Shown one piece after another: positions 1 to 12,500 of a DNA stretch of 64,000 bases; position 1 is the first letter of the stretch, and the number at the start of each line of letters is the position of its first letter. The position numbers were made by a program, and so were the translations under genes. The stretch is from Henricia sp. BOLD:AAB3569. Taxonomy: Eukaryota > Echinodermata > Asteroidea > Spinulosida > Echinasteridae. The stretch spans positions 372,001 through 436,000 of the forward strand of contig JBBELK010000441.1 of NCBI GenBank assembly GCA_037783545.1, read 5' to 3'. The notes beneath the pieces were generated by a model that was not told the origin of the DNA, did not search any database, and was given only the letters and a program-made list of their open reading frames with translations.

Positions 1-11
1 GGTGCTTGACC

Positions 12-491
12 TGGGGCCAATTTCATAAAACATGTTACGCTTAATCAAAAAATTTGGATTGAGCATAGCAGGAATATTCGCTCAAGCAAGGGCGTATTTC
101 ATAAATCTTGTTGCTCTAAGCGCGCGAAGAGAGTGCGCGTGCAACGCTGTCGTCTGTTTTGTTCGAACGCGTTCATCGTCTGCTTTCATAAGTCAACGTC
201 AAAATTTTCAAGTACCATCATCGGTTATGTTTCCATTTTGGGATGATTATCACTACCACAGAAGACCCTTGCCTGTCTCTGACTAAAATAATTCGACAAC
301 AGCTGAAAGTTGTGTATCTGTTGGAAAATGTGTCTCGAATTTTGCCGAAAATGGCGAGGAAAAAAGATGGCGTCACGTTAGCAAAAAATCGGTAGGTTAG
401 CATGCCATTTGGTTTGCTAGTTTTATGAAATGGAGAGAGGGCTGCTTAATCAAAATCGGGTGCTAACATGTTTTATGAAATTGGCGCCTGG
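12..491. mobile_element. MITE, GGCCAATTTCAT family, copy 1
   Basis: The left end (GGCCAATTTCATAAAACATG near 16) and the right end (CATGTTTTATGAAATTGGCG ending near 486) are inverted repeats, with CCTGG flanking both sides as a 5-bp target duplication. It lies in an intron just upstream of the LDLa exon. No coding capacity. Confidence 0.75.
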
Positions 492-595
492 TCTTAACTT
501 TTGGCCAATCACAAATGTTTTTTGGGTTTTTTTTGCCAAAATTAATCTCGGCGTCAATTGGTTAACACCATGTAAATTGGTCGTATACGTTTCAG

Positions 596-3500
596 ATCCC
601 GAGGGGGATTGCCCTGGGGGATTCAAGTGCCCAATCCGCGATGGCAAAACCAACCCCTGCTTGCCGATATCCTACGTATGTGATCACCTGTCAGATTGCG
701 TGGACGGCGCCGACGAAACAGAAGAGTCATGCAATACGTACTTTAGGCCGCTGTGTAAGTATTAAAAACCCATTGTATCATTGACAATGACACAGTAGGG
801 AGTATACCAGTGTGCCTCATAGCTCAGCGGGTAGAGCATCTGCCTGGTGTCAGAAGCCTTGGGAGAAACCTGATGGAGTATGCCACTGTATAGCATCTGC
901 CTGGTGTGTCGGAGGTCTTGGGGAAAACCTGAGGGAGTATACCACTGTGCCTCATAGCTCAGCTGGTAGACCATCTGCCCGGTGTTTCAGAGGTCATGAG
1001 GGAGTATACCACTGTGCCTCATATCTCAGCTGGTAGAGCATCTGCCTGGTGTGTCAGAGGTCATGGGTGAAAACATGAGGGAGTATACCACTGTGCCTCA
1101 CAGCTCAGCGGGTAGAGCATCTGCCTGGTGTGTCAGAGGTCTTGAGGGGGAAACCTGAGGAAGTATACCACTGGCTCATAGTTCAGCTGGTCAAGCATCT
1201 GCCAGGAGAGTCTCTAGTCTCGGGTTCGAAACCTGATGAGGACCATATTATTTTTTTTCTCCAACTTGTTCGCGTTATATGTGCATCTAAATCTCCCCAA
1301 TATGAGCACACTGACTACGTACAAAAATGAAAATTGGAATGTGATTTTTTTTTTTATCACTAAATGTTTTTGGATAATTATTTTTAGTTTTTGACACACG
1401 TGTGACGGGACTAGCGCCAAATCGTTTGTACCAGTTCCGCGTTGCTGTTATCAATGAAGTTGGATGGGGAGAGTGGTCGTTCAACTCAACAGAGCGTACG
1501 CTTGATTACGGTTAGTACTCGCACAGCATTGAGCCCTCCATGCATGCTTTCGAACACTTTAAACAAAATATTTTATTACCAAAACATCTTTGGACAAATT
1601 CCGCTCAAACTTCATGTAATCCTTGATTGAATCCCTTTGTTGGAGCTTGTATATTCACCTTAGATGTTGAATTCACTCATCAGTTAGGCGTACCCTGGGA
1701 AATCTGGGCCACCAGCCAAGCCCCATTGTGTCTAAACTTTCTGTGCTCACATGTAAGGTTAATGTAACTCTGCTGTAAACTTTCCCTAAGTAAGCCCATT
1801 AATTACTACAGGGCTGTCTAACTTTCACAGGGCGAAATTGTTCCCAATGGACTAAATAAAATAAACTCCTCAAAGAAAGTTCGGAAAGTCAAGTTTGACT
1901 GTCGATTTCTCTCTTGTTGCAAAATAATTTTCCTTGAATTTTATATCATTGAAAAGCCCTGTTATTACTCTTTACGATGATGTGTCATTTGTTATGATTA
2001 AGCAATTGGGGGATGTGCTGCACAGCTGAATACGGGGGCGGGTGTAAAGTGAAATGTCAAAAATGCATTGCTATTGTCAAAAAGTGCATTGACACATTCC
2101 CATCCTCCAAGCAAAGGGGGAATGCACTGCATGACAATAGCAGTGAATTTTGTGACATTTCACTTTCCACCCACCCCTGTATTCCGCTATACTGCACATC
2201 CCCCAATTGATTAATCATAACAAATGACACATCACTGTAAAGAGGAATAACAGGGCTTTCCAATTATACCAAATTCAAGGGAAATGATTTAGTAACGAGA
2301 GAGAAATCGTCGGTCAAACTTGACTTTCTGAATTGTTTTTGGAGGAGTTTACATCCCTATAATAAAACTACTGAGTTCGAGCTGGAAAGTTTCCGCGGCG
2401 CCTCTCGGCCTGTGCGTTTTACATCATGGCTGTGATAAGTTGACAGGGATGCTAGTTCACTGTGTGTCCCCATTGGACTTATTTGTAATTTTGCCACCCA
2501 ACCATGATAGTTTAATAACAAAAACTGTCCAATGGGAACACCAATTTTTGCGTTCTTTTTTCTGCAGGTCCACCTAGTGAGCCAATGATATTTAAGCGGG
2601 CACCAGAGCGCGACACCATTTATGAAGTTGTGTGGTTGGAGCCTTACGATAGCGGTGGCTCACCGATTATCTCTTACGAACTCACGTACGCAGAGGTAAG
2701 TACATTTTTGCTTTCACATCCAAATCAGAGATTTCAAATGTTCTTTTTTTCATCCATGGATAGTATACTGAAACGCAAAAGAAACTTACCACTTGTTTAA
2801 AATGTAATGAAATTGTAACAGTTCAAAATAAAACAAACCAACAATTGCTAATTGAAACATTGGCATTTTATTGATGACATGTCAAGTTTTTGACCAAGAT
2901 ACACCATCTCATCAGTTTGTGCTACAGTAAAGAACAGAAGAGGGTGCGATGTCAGTCCCCTTTCAATAGCGTGTGTGGCCACCATTGATTTGGATACAGG
3001 CAGTGCATCGTCGGCGCATACTGCCGTTGATCCCCCGACAATCGTGGCATGTTGCTTGAAATGCCCATTTTGCACTGGCTTTTTTAAAGCCAACATTAAG
3101 ACATCACGTGCAGCTCATTACAATCATCCCATACCCCTTGGCTAATCACTGACAGTCAAAACAGCTGTTCAACAGCTGTGCCATGAAGTGACCATTGAAG
3201 GTTCAAGTGACCTTCAGACTGTTTGGTCAGACAGTGAGGACACTATTGTCCACAAATAAGTTCACTTTACTACATACACGCAGTGTTATTGTTGCTATTT
3301 AAAGGTTTAAAAGGTGGTAAGTTTCTTTTGTGTTTCAGTATACTTTGAGGAGGTATCTTATATGATTGTTAGGTTAAAATGAAATCCATTTTCTGGAAAA
3401 ATCAGAACATGCTAATTTTGTTTTTTTAACGCACTGTAGGTTAAGAGTGGAGATGTGACTGAACTTGGTCGTGATCCGGTTACTGTACCAGCCAGCAAAA

Positions 3501-6500
3501 ACAGTGACTCAGCTCCTGTTTTTCGACACACCCTGACCAACTTAAAGCCTGGAACGTTCTATTTTCTTGAGCTGAGAGCCCAGAGCACTTGGGGCAAAAG
3601 CGAACCAGGGACTCTAAATTTTAGGTTGCCAGGGGGCGCTCCTAATCCCATCGCAACTCTAGAACCAAGAGGTATTGTAAACTATGACTGCAAATGACAC
3701 ATTAAAAACTGATTCCTAAGAAACCTGAATGAGCTGGTAGAGCATCTTCCCAATGTATCAGAGGTCTTGGGGAGAACCTTAGGGAGTATACCACTGTGCC
3801 TCATAGCTCAGCTGGTAGAGCATCTGCCCGGCGTATCAGAGGTTTTTGGGGGAAACCTGTGCCTCATAGCTCAGCTGGTAGAACATCTTCCCGATGTATC
3901 AGAGGTCTTGGGGGAGAACCTGAGGGAGTATACCACTGTGCCTCATAGCTCAGCTGGTAGAACATCTGCCCGGCGTATCAGAGGTTTTTGCGGGAAACCT
4001 GTGCCTCATAGCTCAGCTGGTAGAACATCTGCCCGATGTATCATAGGTCTTTGGGGAAACCTAAGGGAGTATACCACTGTCCCTCATAGCTCAGCTGGTA
4101 GAGCATCTGCACGGTGTGTTGGAGGTCTTGGGAAGAAACCTGAGGGAGTATACCACTGTGCCTCATAGCTCAGCTAGTAAAGCATCTGACCGGTGTGTCA
4201 GATGCAAATTTTCCATTTTGCAAATTTTCCTCATTCAGGTGCCCTCTACTTAGAGAAAACTGCTGTGTCCTTTTGAAAATGAATTTCAAGGCCTGTGATT
4301 TTGACAATCCCTGTGATAATTACACGCAAGCCTTATGCCATTTTCAAAAGTTGCGCAAGCTATGCAATTTATTGTGAAATCGGCTGCAGGTCAAATATAA
4401 ATATCATTGTAAATCACTGTCACCAGTGTATTAATTATAATCATTATAATCATAATCATTTCAGGAACAGATCCCCGAATTGGCGAGCTTACCATAGCCG
4501 CGTTCATCGGCATAATGGTGGGAGGTTTTCTCCTCATTCTAATACTGCTAGACTGCCTGTGCTATTGCACTAATAGCTGTGGATTGACTATGTGTGTCTG
4601 TGTACATCTGTGCGGCAAGCAATCCCCTGAAGCAAAGGAAGAAATGGAGGCTGTGGAATATGGGTATGTTTGGACATTTATTTATTTTTAATTGTTCAAG
4701 GTCACTGAGCTCACCAAGCCCGACACAATTTGTATTTATTTATTTACCACATCCAACAGCAGAAGGACCGCCAATTACAAGAATGGGATCAATTAACATA
4801 GATATTTAAAGAACGCTGGATGCCGCAATAGGGCGACACTTCGGCAAGACTCTCACCGGAGACCACCGAAATTTCGGCAAGAGTCACTCAAAATGACACC
4901 TAATTTTTTTACCCAAAGCTTCGGGAGATGGTCACAGACCGAAGAGAAACGACTCCAGTCCCCATAAAAATGGTTCTCGACCTAAAAAAAATGGTTTTTG
5001 ACCTAAACAAATTAATTTTAAACTCAAAAATATTAGGGCGACACCAAAATGTCGCCCTATTGATCTATGAGCAGGTCGCCCTAATATAGCTTTTTTAAAC
5101 ACGATTTGTCGCCCTATCCTACAATTCATAGTATTTTGAATAACTATCAACTTCTAAGTTGAATTAGAAATGGCCAGAGACACCGGGGAATCCCTCCCCT
5201 TGCTCTTCATAAAAGAATGCTCTGGAATCTTTAAAGTGCGTTACCGAAACCTAACACACTAGACCAACGGCTTTACATCCCTTCCGAAGGACGGAACAAG
5301 TGTGATTAAGTGCCTTGCTCAAGAGCACAAGTGCCACAAATCGTCACGTCCCGGAATCGAACCCACATTCTAGTACTGGCACAGGAACTTGAGTTCGACA
5401 TACTAGACCGCTCGGCCATAACACCCTGACGTGCCATGCAACACGCTTGACACAAATGACCCCAGTTGTGTCAGGAAGCAGGGTGCAATGTCCGGGCAGT
5501 GGGTTCAAGATTCCGACGCACCTTAGCAGATGACAAGAACGTGCACAAACTCTCGGACGTGTCGTTATGACACGTCGTTATGATCAGTTGTGTCGTACTC
5601 TTGGCACTCTTGGCGCTACGTTTCAAGAAACTGTGCTTTCAAGAAATTGTGCAAAGCAACCATACTATTTAGCCTGGTTCCCTGGCTACGCTGCATGGAA
5701 AACAGTGCCATATTACTATGGTAGTTGAGGAACTGACTAAAACAAAAATCAGTCGAGTTTTGAAGGAGAAAAAAAATTCCTCTACCAAAAATGGTAACAT
5801 AAGAGTTTTATTTTATCATGATGTTTGTTTCATTCTGCAATGTACACAGAGCAACACGGGAAACACCAATTTCTTCAAAATCAAGTAAATTCAAAATGTG
5901 AAAATATCCTTTCAAATTAAGTCGACATTGAAATGAATTTTTTTTTAAATTGTAAAATGTTCTTTAGAAACTGTACTTCGGTACAGCATAGTCTTTTGTT
6001 GCTGTGGGCAAAGCAAGTCTTGCCAGATGATCGTTATAGTGTGTGGAGAACATTTTCGAAAAATAAATCATTAACAGCAATGTGTTCAAACTAGGGATGG
6101 GAATTGACGGTTAATTCAGAAACCGGTTTGCAATTCTTTCAAGTGTCTGTTAACCGTTCGGACGACACTAAAGATTGTTGCCGGTGTTTATAGATGCATG
6201 TGCAATGTACACAATCCCCCTAGGCCCCCAAAATAATAATTGAACCTTTATCTGGTCAAAATGTTACTACAACCCCATATAAATTTATTTCAATTTCATG
6301 AAGTCATTACAAAAACCCTCTGAAAACTATTGTACATTCTTTAAAATTGGGTTTCGTTTAAAAGTTTGGCAAAATCGGTTTTAAAATTTTTCTCGGTTAA
6401 TCGGTTAAAGGCACAGGCTCGTCAGCAATGCGCGCGTGCCAAATTCGTGCCACGAAATACGCAGCTCTGTGCCTTTGCTACACGGAGCTGCGTATTTCGT

Positions 6501-9500
6501 GGCACGAATTTGGCGGCCGCATTGCTGACGAGCCTGCCTCTTTAAACGTCCCATCCCTTGTTAACAACTTTCAAATGCTATCACTTAATATCAGTGCATT
6601 TCTTTGCCATATTCCTTTTCAGTTTTACTTTCAAAATCTTGTTTTTTATGTGTTTTCTTTGAGTCACTAACAAACCATTTATATGGCATTTAGCATGTCA
6701 ACAGTGGGCGGACGAATGAAAATGGAGCGACTCGCTGAAGTTGATATGGAGAGTAACGTCATGTTAGATGGGTGTGTTGCGGTCAATAATCCACTCATTG
6801 GACAAGTTTATATTCTCACTGGCCAGTATTTTATCAATTTTAATCCCCAAAACAGGGTTGTAGTCGAGTCCATCACGAGTCTATCACAAGCCCAGAGCCG
6901 ATAAAATCACAAGTCCTTCACATATACCCAGCACGATATGTGGCAGAGGGACTCCCCTCTAACGCCCCTATACCTCAACACACTCTTCCCTTTTGTTAAC
7001 GCACCAATCCCCCCTAAAAACTGAAAGGAATTCCTTGGAAATTCCTTGGATGTTTGAGACACAATAGGGGAACAATGGTAGGGGGGAGTCCGTTTGCCAC
7101 ATATCGTGCTGCATATGCCTTGACAAGTCCCGCACAAGTCCAGTAACAAGAAACAAAGGATGAACACGCACAAAATAATGCCTTTGTTGGAGTTCATTTG
7201 AATAGCTTGTGACTTGAATTGAGACATAGGGACTTGTAGTAGACTTGTAGTGGACTTGTGAAGGCTTGTGAAGACTTGTGATGGCTTGTGAGGACTTGTG
7301 ATGGACTCGACTACAACCCTGGTTCAAAATCAGAAACCGGAATTATACTGTGACCATAAGATCAAGGAGGATCAATAACGCATATGAACACCTCTTGTGT
7401 CAAGGCGGACTGCCCCAGCTTTCATAAAAGCCACTAAGGCAGGGTGCGCCACTCTGCCTGAAGTGCCTCCCTGAGCTCCTGCAGTTCTAAGGCAGTTTGA
7501 AAGACTCACGGCTGCAGAGGTCGGGGGCCAATTTCATGGCGCTGCTAAGCAAAAAAAAATTGCTTAGCACAGGATTTGTTTGCTTTATTTTGCAAAAATG
7601 GATTGCCAGCCAAAATCGTAAGTGATGTGTATTGAAAGGTATTTTCCTACTCTTGCAAAGAACACAAGTTGGGGTATAATTTGGGCTTGTAATCCATTTT
7701 ATAAAGCAAATAAATCCTGTGCTAAGCAAATGTTTGTGCTTAGCAGGGCCATGAAATTGGCCCCAGCTCATCCCACGCAGGTTCAATAAGGTTGAAAACG
7801 CAACAAAATATTTTTTTTCCGAGAGCCCCTAACTGCATCATTCACCCAGAAACAGGAAATGTCACATTTCATTGCTATGGGAATTGCTTTCTTCAAACAG
7901 GTTCACTTGGACCTGGAGGAAATCACTCAAGCAGAACAGTCTTGACAGCAATTCCAAAGTGATTGGTCGATCAATGCCTTGTTATCCACAAGTTCACTGT
8001 ATTCAAAAAACATCTGTTCTGATCAAAGAATCGTTATTTAATAAAATTGTTTTTTTATTGACATTTGCATGTGCACATTGGCTCACAAGTGCAACAGACT
8101 TTATAAATATGCCAAGCTAAAAACTTTTGTCGAGCAAAAAAGCTTCTGCTGAGCAATAAAAAACCTCCTCCACAGTTGGTTCGGGCTTGAATTTCAATCA
8201 AGTCATTGCGACAGAGTGTAAATATTTGCATATTCGTTCAGGCTCAAGCCTGTTAAAGATTTCCCCCACCCCCCAATTTCCCTCCTAACCATTAAAATAT
8301 ACAATGTAGATGTTAACAGTGTGTTGCATTTAAAGGTTAACACTTCAAATATTTTCCCCCTTCCCATACATTTTTCACACCATGTAAAATCACGGTTCTA
8401 GACCTAGTTTAAGAATACAAAAACCTTTGAGTGCTTCGCTTTACATTTCTAAATGTTGCAAAACCAAGGTCTAATTTTGAAATATGTAGGCTCTTAGGAT
8501 TAAAATGCATCCGTAACATACTTAACCAATTTAATAGCCTGCTTGCATGTGCATGTATGGTTTTCCCAAATCCATTAAAATTTAACGTCAGTTGACAACT
8601 TATCCAGATAAACTTAGTCAAGTCTTGGTTTTTAAGAGCATGTCCTTAAAAGCAAGTCCCGAGTCTTTGAGAACAAGTCCCGAGTCTTTAACTACTTGAC
8701 GCCGGAGGACGTGTAAATACGCCAAGATTGACAGTGGAGATGTGTAGTGGAGGACTAGTAAACACGTTTAGGAGAAATAAATTTGTTACTGTGTTTGACG
8801 TCTACACTTGCAGTAATTTCCGTGAGAAATGGCCAGAAAATTTATAACAAAGTGACATTGTGGTGTACAATGGCGGTGCATCGTCCTACAATGACGGTGC
8901 ATCGTCCTACGATGACGGTGCATCGTCCTACGATGACGGTGCATCGTCCTACGATGGCGGTGCATCGTCCTACGATGGCGGTGCATCGTCCTACGATGGC
9001 GGTGCATCGTCCTACGATGGCGGTGCATCGTCATACGATGGCGGTGCACCGTCCCACGATGGCGGTGCACCGTCCCACCATGGCGGTGCACCGTCCCACT
9101 ATGGCGGTGCACCGTCCCACAATGGCGGTGCACCGTCCCACAATGGCGGTGCACCGTCCCACAATGGCGGTGCACCGTCCCACAATGGCGGTGCACCGTC
9201 CCACAATGACGGTGCACCATCCCACAATGACGCTGCACCGTCCTACAATGATGACGGTGCATCGCCCTACAATGACGGTACAACAATACCTCACCGCACA
9301 TGGTTAATGAGTTCAGTTGTTTTCCGCCCTCCATGTTTCAACTAAAAATAAACCCGCGCCTACGTACGTACAGCAATGTTTAAAATAATCCCGGAGTTAA
9401 CTGGTTAACAGCAAGTCTCAATTCATTAACCACTTCGTGTCTTGGGGGCGGTTATACAGAATTAGCCTATGAATTAGACCAGGGCAGAGCTGGTCACTAT

Positions 9501-12500
9501 TATCTTGTTGGCTTGGGGTCAAGTCAGTTTTTGGTTTTTGACCTGACTCTGGAGAAAATGACTTGTGACTGGACTTGGGAAATAAGATTGATTTACGACT
9601 TGAAATCAAAACTAGTCATCAAGTCTCCAGCCCGAGAGACATATATGTATACTGCATAACCAAAACTGCTAGGTGCAGTCTCCCGCTCCAGTGGAATGAA
9701 TTAGAAAATGCCTAGCTGTCGCGAAGTGGTTAAGAGCTAGTCTTTGAAACAGTCCCCTGTCTTTGAAAAAGTCACTGTCTTTTAGCAAGCCATGTAAGAG
9801 CAAGCCTTTTGTCTTGAAGAAAACGAGTCTCAAATCGCAAGTTTTTACATCAAAAACAAAAGTCTGAGCACTGTATGAGCATGCAGATAATTACACTCTA
9901 CTAATTAATTAGCTGACTAAAATATACCTCTAATCCCCTATACCATACAACCTAAATATAAATTTATGGGGATCTTTGTTCAGTTTGTCCATCCTTTAAT
10001 CCCTTTCACAGGGCCAGTCAGTACGCGAGCTTGCACCCTAGTCGCATGGCCGACGATCGCTGGAAAATGCCGTCTCATGCCACATATGAAGCTGACCAAT
10101 TATTACAGGGGTTGGTAACTTCAATAAATTCATTAATTCTCGTGGAATACTGATACTAAAAAGCACTGTTAATACACGATACTGTTTAACCTTTGACATG
10201 CACCGCACATACAATTACATGAGGACTCAAAGGGGAGACTCCGGAAGCGCTGTACCCTGGGGCTATTTTTCTGTCAGGCCAATGGTTGCACACAGCTGTT
10301 GTTTGCACTGTGTCTCTGGACCAGAAGTAGGATTATTGATAGCTTGTGTTATGCAGGGTAGGGCTTGGCTAGAGGCCGAGATTTACCAGGGTCGGCCTGA
10401 CTGACAACTATACAAGCTCCAATAGAGGGAGGTTTAATTGAGGATTGCATGGAGTTTGAGCATAATTAGTTGGGTGCAAATGATCACAGACAAAATGTAG
10501 GAGTCGACACATAGGTTTATATTTAAATTAGGCATTGGTTATCAAAGTGATACACAGTAGGCCTATCGTGTGTTTAAATGTGTAGTGATAGGGTATGTGG
10601 CTTAAGTTAACATCTGATGGAAGGAGCCAGTGCTTAAGCCCGCCGCACACGAGAGCTATGTGCTGAGCCAAAATTCATTCGTGGCCGATGGCGTAAGGAG
10701 ATAGCTCTCGTGTGCGGGCAACTTTCGTGAGCATTTGGTCACTCGTGCCACTTGAGACAAATATCTAACGTGTTTGATAATTTTGGCCTCGCGTGGCCAA
10801 AATCTCACGTGTGCGGGGGTGATGAGCCAAGTGCTGAGCTAAAATAAATGTAGCTGGCCAATTAAAAACCATCCCCATATTCACGTGATATGAATACAGT
10901 GCGCGCGGGCACCGCTGAGGTCACCAAACTTTTGCTAAAGTGTGTTGACCTTGGCGGGGTTCGCGTGCGCGCGCTGTTTTCGTATCGCGCGCGTGGTTTT
11001 GATTGGCCAGCTACATTTATTTTAGCTCAGCACTTGGCTCATCACCCCCGCACACGTGAGATTTTGGCCACGCGAGGCCAAAATTATCAAACACGTTAGA
11101 TATTTGTCTCAAGTGGCACGAGTGACCAAATGCTCACGAAAGTTGCCCGCACACGAGAGCTATCTCCTTACGCCATCGGCCACGAATGAATTTTGGCTCA
11201 GCACATAGCTCTCGTGTGCGGCAGGCTTTAGACTACACATGTATATGTTGCTTTTAACATGTTTTTCTCTAAAAACACTTCTTGCCTCTTTCTCTCAGTA
11301 AAATTTCCAAAGCATGTTTCATCCTCTTGGGCTGGTTTCGAGCGCGGCGGCCCCAGGGATCCCTGGTGTGTCCAGGGGCCAATTTCATAGAGCTGCTTAA
11401 GCATGAAAAATGTTGCTTGATAAAGTGAGAGGTTACCAGCAAAATGTTCATGTGATTGTCATGATAATGAAACAGTCCTGTAACACTGGTCATACCACAA
11501 TTGCTATCACATGACATTTTTGCTGGTAACCTCACTTTATCAAGCAACGTTTTTCATGCTTAAGCAGTTCTATGAAATTGGCCCCTGGTGCTAACATGAA
11601 AGCATGTTTTAGGGCACCAGATGGTGGCACCAACTGCTCCCGACCATGGCGTTGTCGGGACAACTGGGAGACATCCACATTTGCGAATTTAATGCAAATA
11701 TGGCTGACGTGTTGTTGAATAAGCATTGACATTTAGGTTTACTTTTAAATTTTCAAGCCTCCACATTGAAGTCAAATGTAGCAGGGTCTTTCTATAATAT
11801 AGGGGTCTAATGTTGGTGTCCCCCGTTACATTTTACATCTTGTTTTTGTAAATTCAGGACACATTCTTTAAATACTTTCCATCTCAAAGGGTGAGTACAT
11901 AAAGTACAATTCATACAAAAAAGGTTTAAAGGCCATTTTAATGATTTTTGTACAAAAAAAAAAACACATATCAGGTGTAACGGGGGACACTAAATGTCAC
12001 ACTTTGGACCCCTAATTTATAGAACTAGAAAGACCCAGCAGGTGCAGGTATCCCCATATGTTGTTTTTATTGGATACCCTTATTAAATTTAATGAGCTTC
12101 GACTGAATTTCAAAACACATTGTACATGTACAATGTATATCTATAAGCATTGAAGCACTCAAATGGTTTTGCATTCTGTGAACTAGTCTGCCTTTCCGCA
12201 CCACATAATCACCAAATTGAGGTGTTACGTGCTACATGCACTTAAAAGCAATATTACTCATACCAAAGTCCCATAGAATCCACCCTGCCCATCTCTTTCC
12301 CCCAGCCACCTGTTAAAAGATTTTTGGGAATAATTGCATCCGTGTAGATTGGGTTAAAGGCAAAACACATGATTGGTAAACCGTTACAGATGGTTTTATC
12401 CCCCTGTATGATTGAAGATATAAATGATTAAAACCAACCTGAGCAAAAATCAGCTCCGTACTTTGTCAAACCACGGCCTGTACATGAAGTGTTTTTGAAG

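Noticed and set aside
7892..8120. Acceptor-like TTCAAACAG followed by an open frame, as a possible receptor exon
   Set aside because: The same sequence recurs at 44600 inside a dispersed repeat in VPS26C intron 4.
8783..9345. Long ORFs MAVHRPT..., YDGGASS..., GGTVHRH... on both strands
   Set aside because: They are frames through a 21-bp minisatellite without stops; nothing supports expression.
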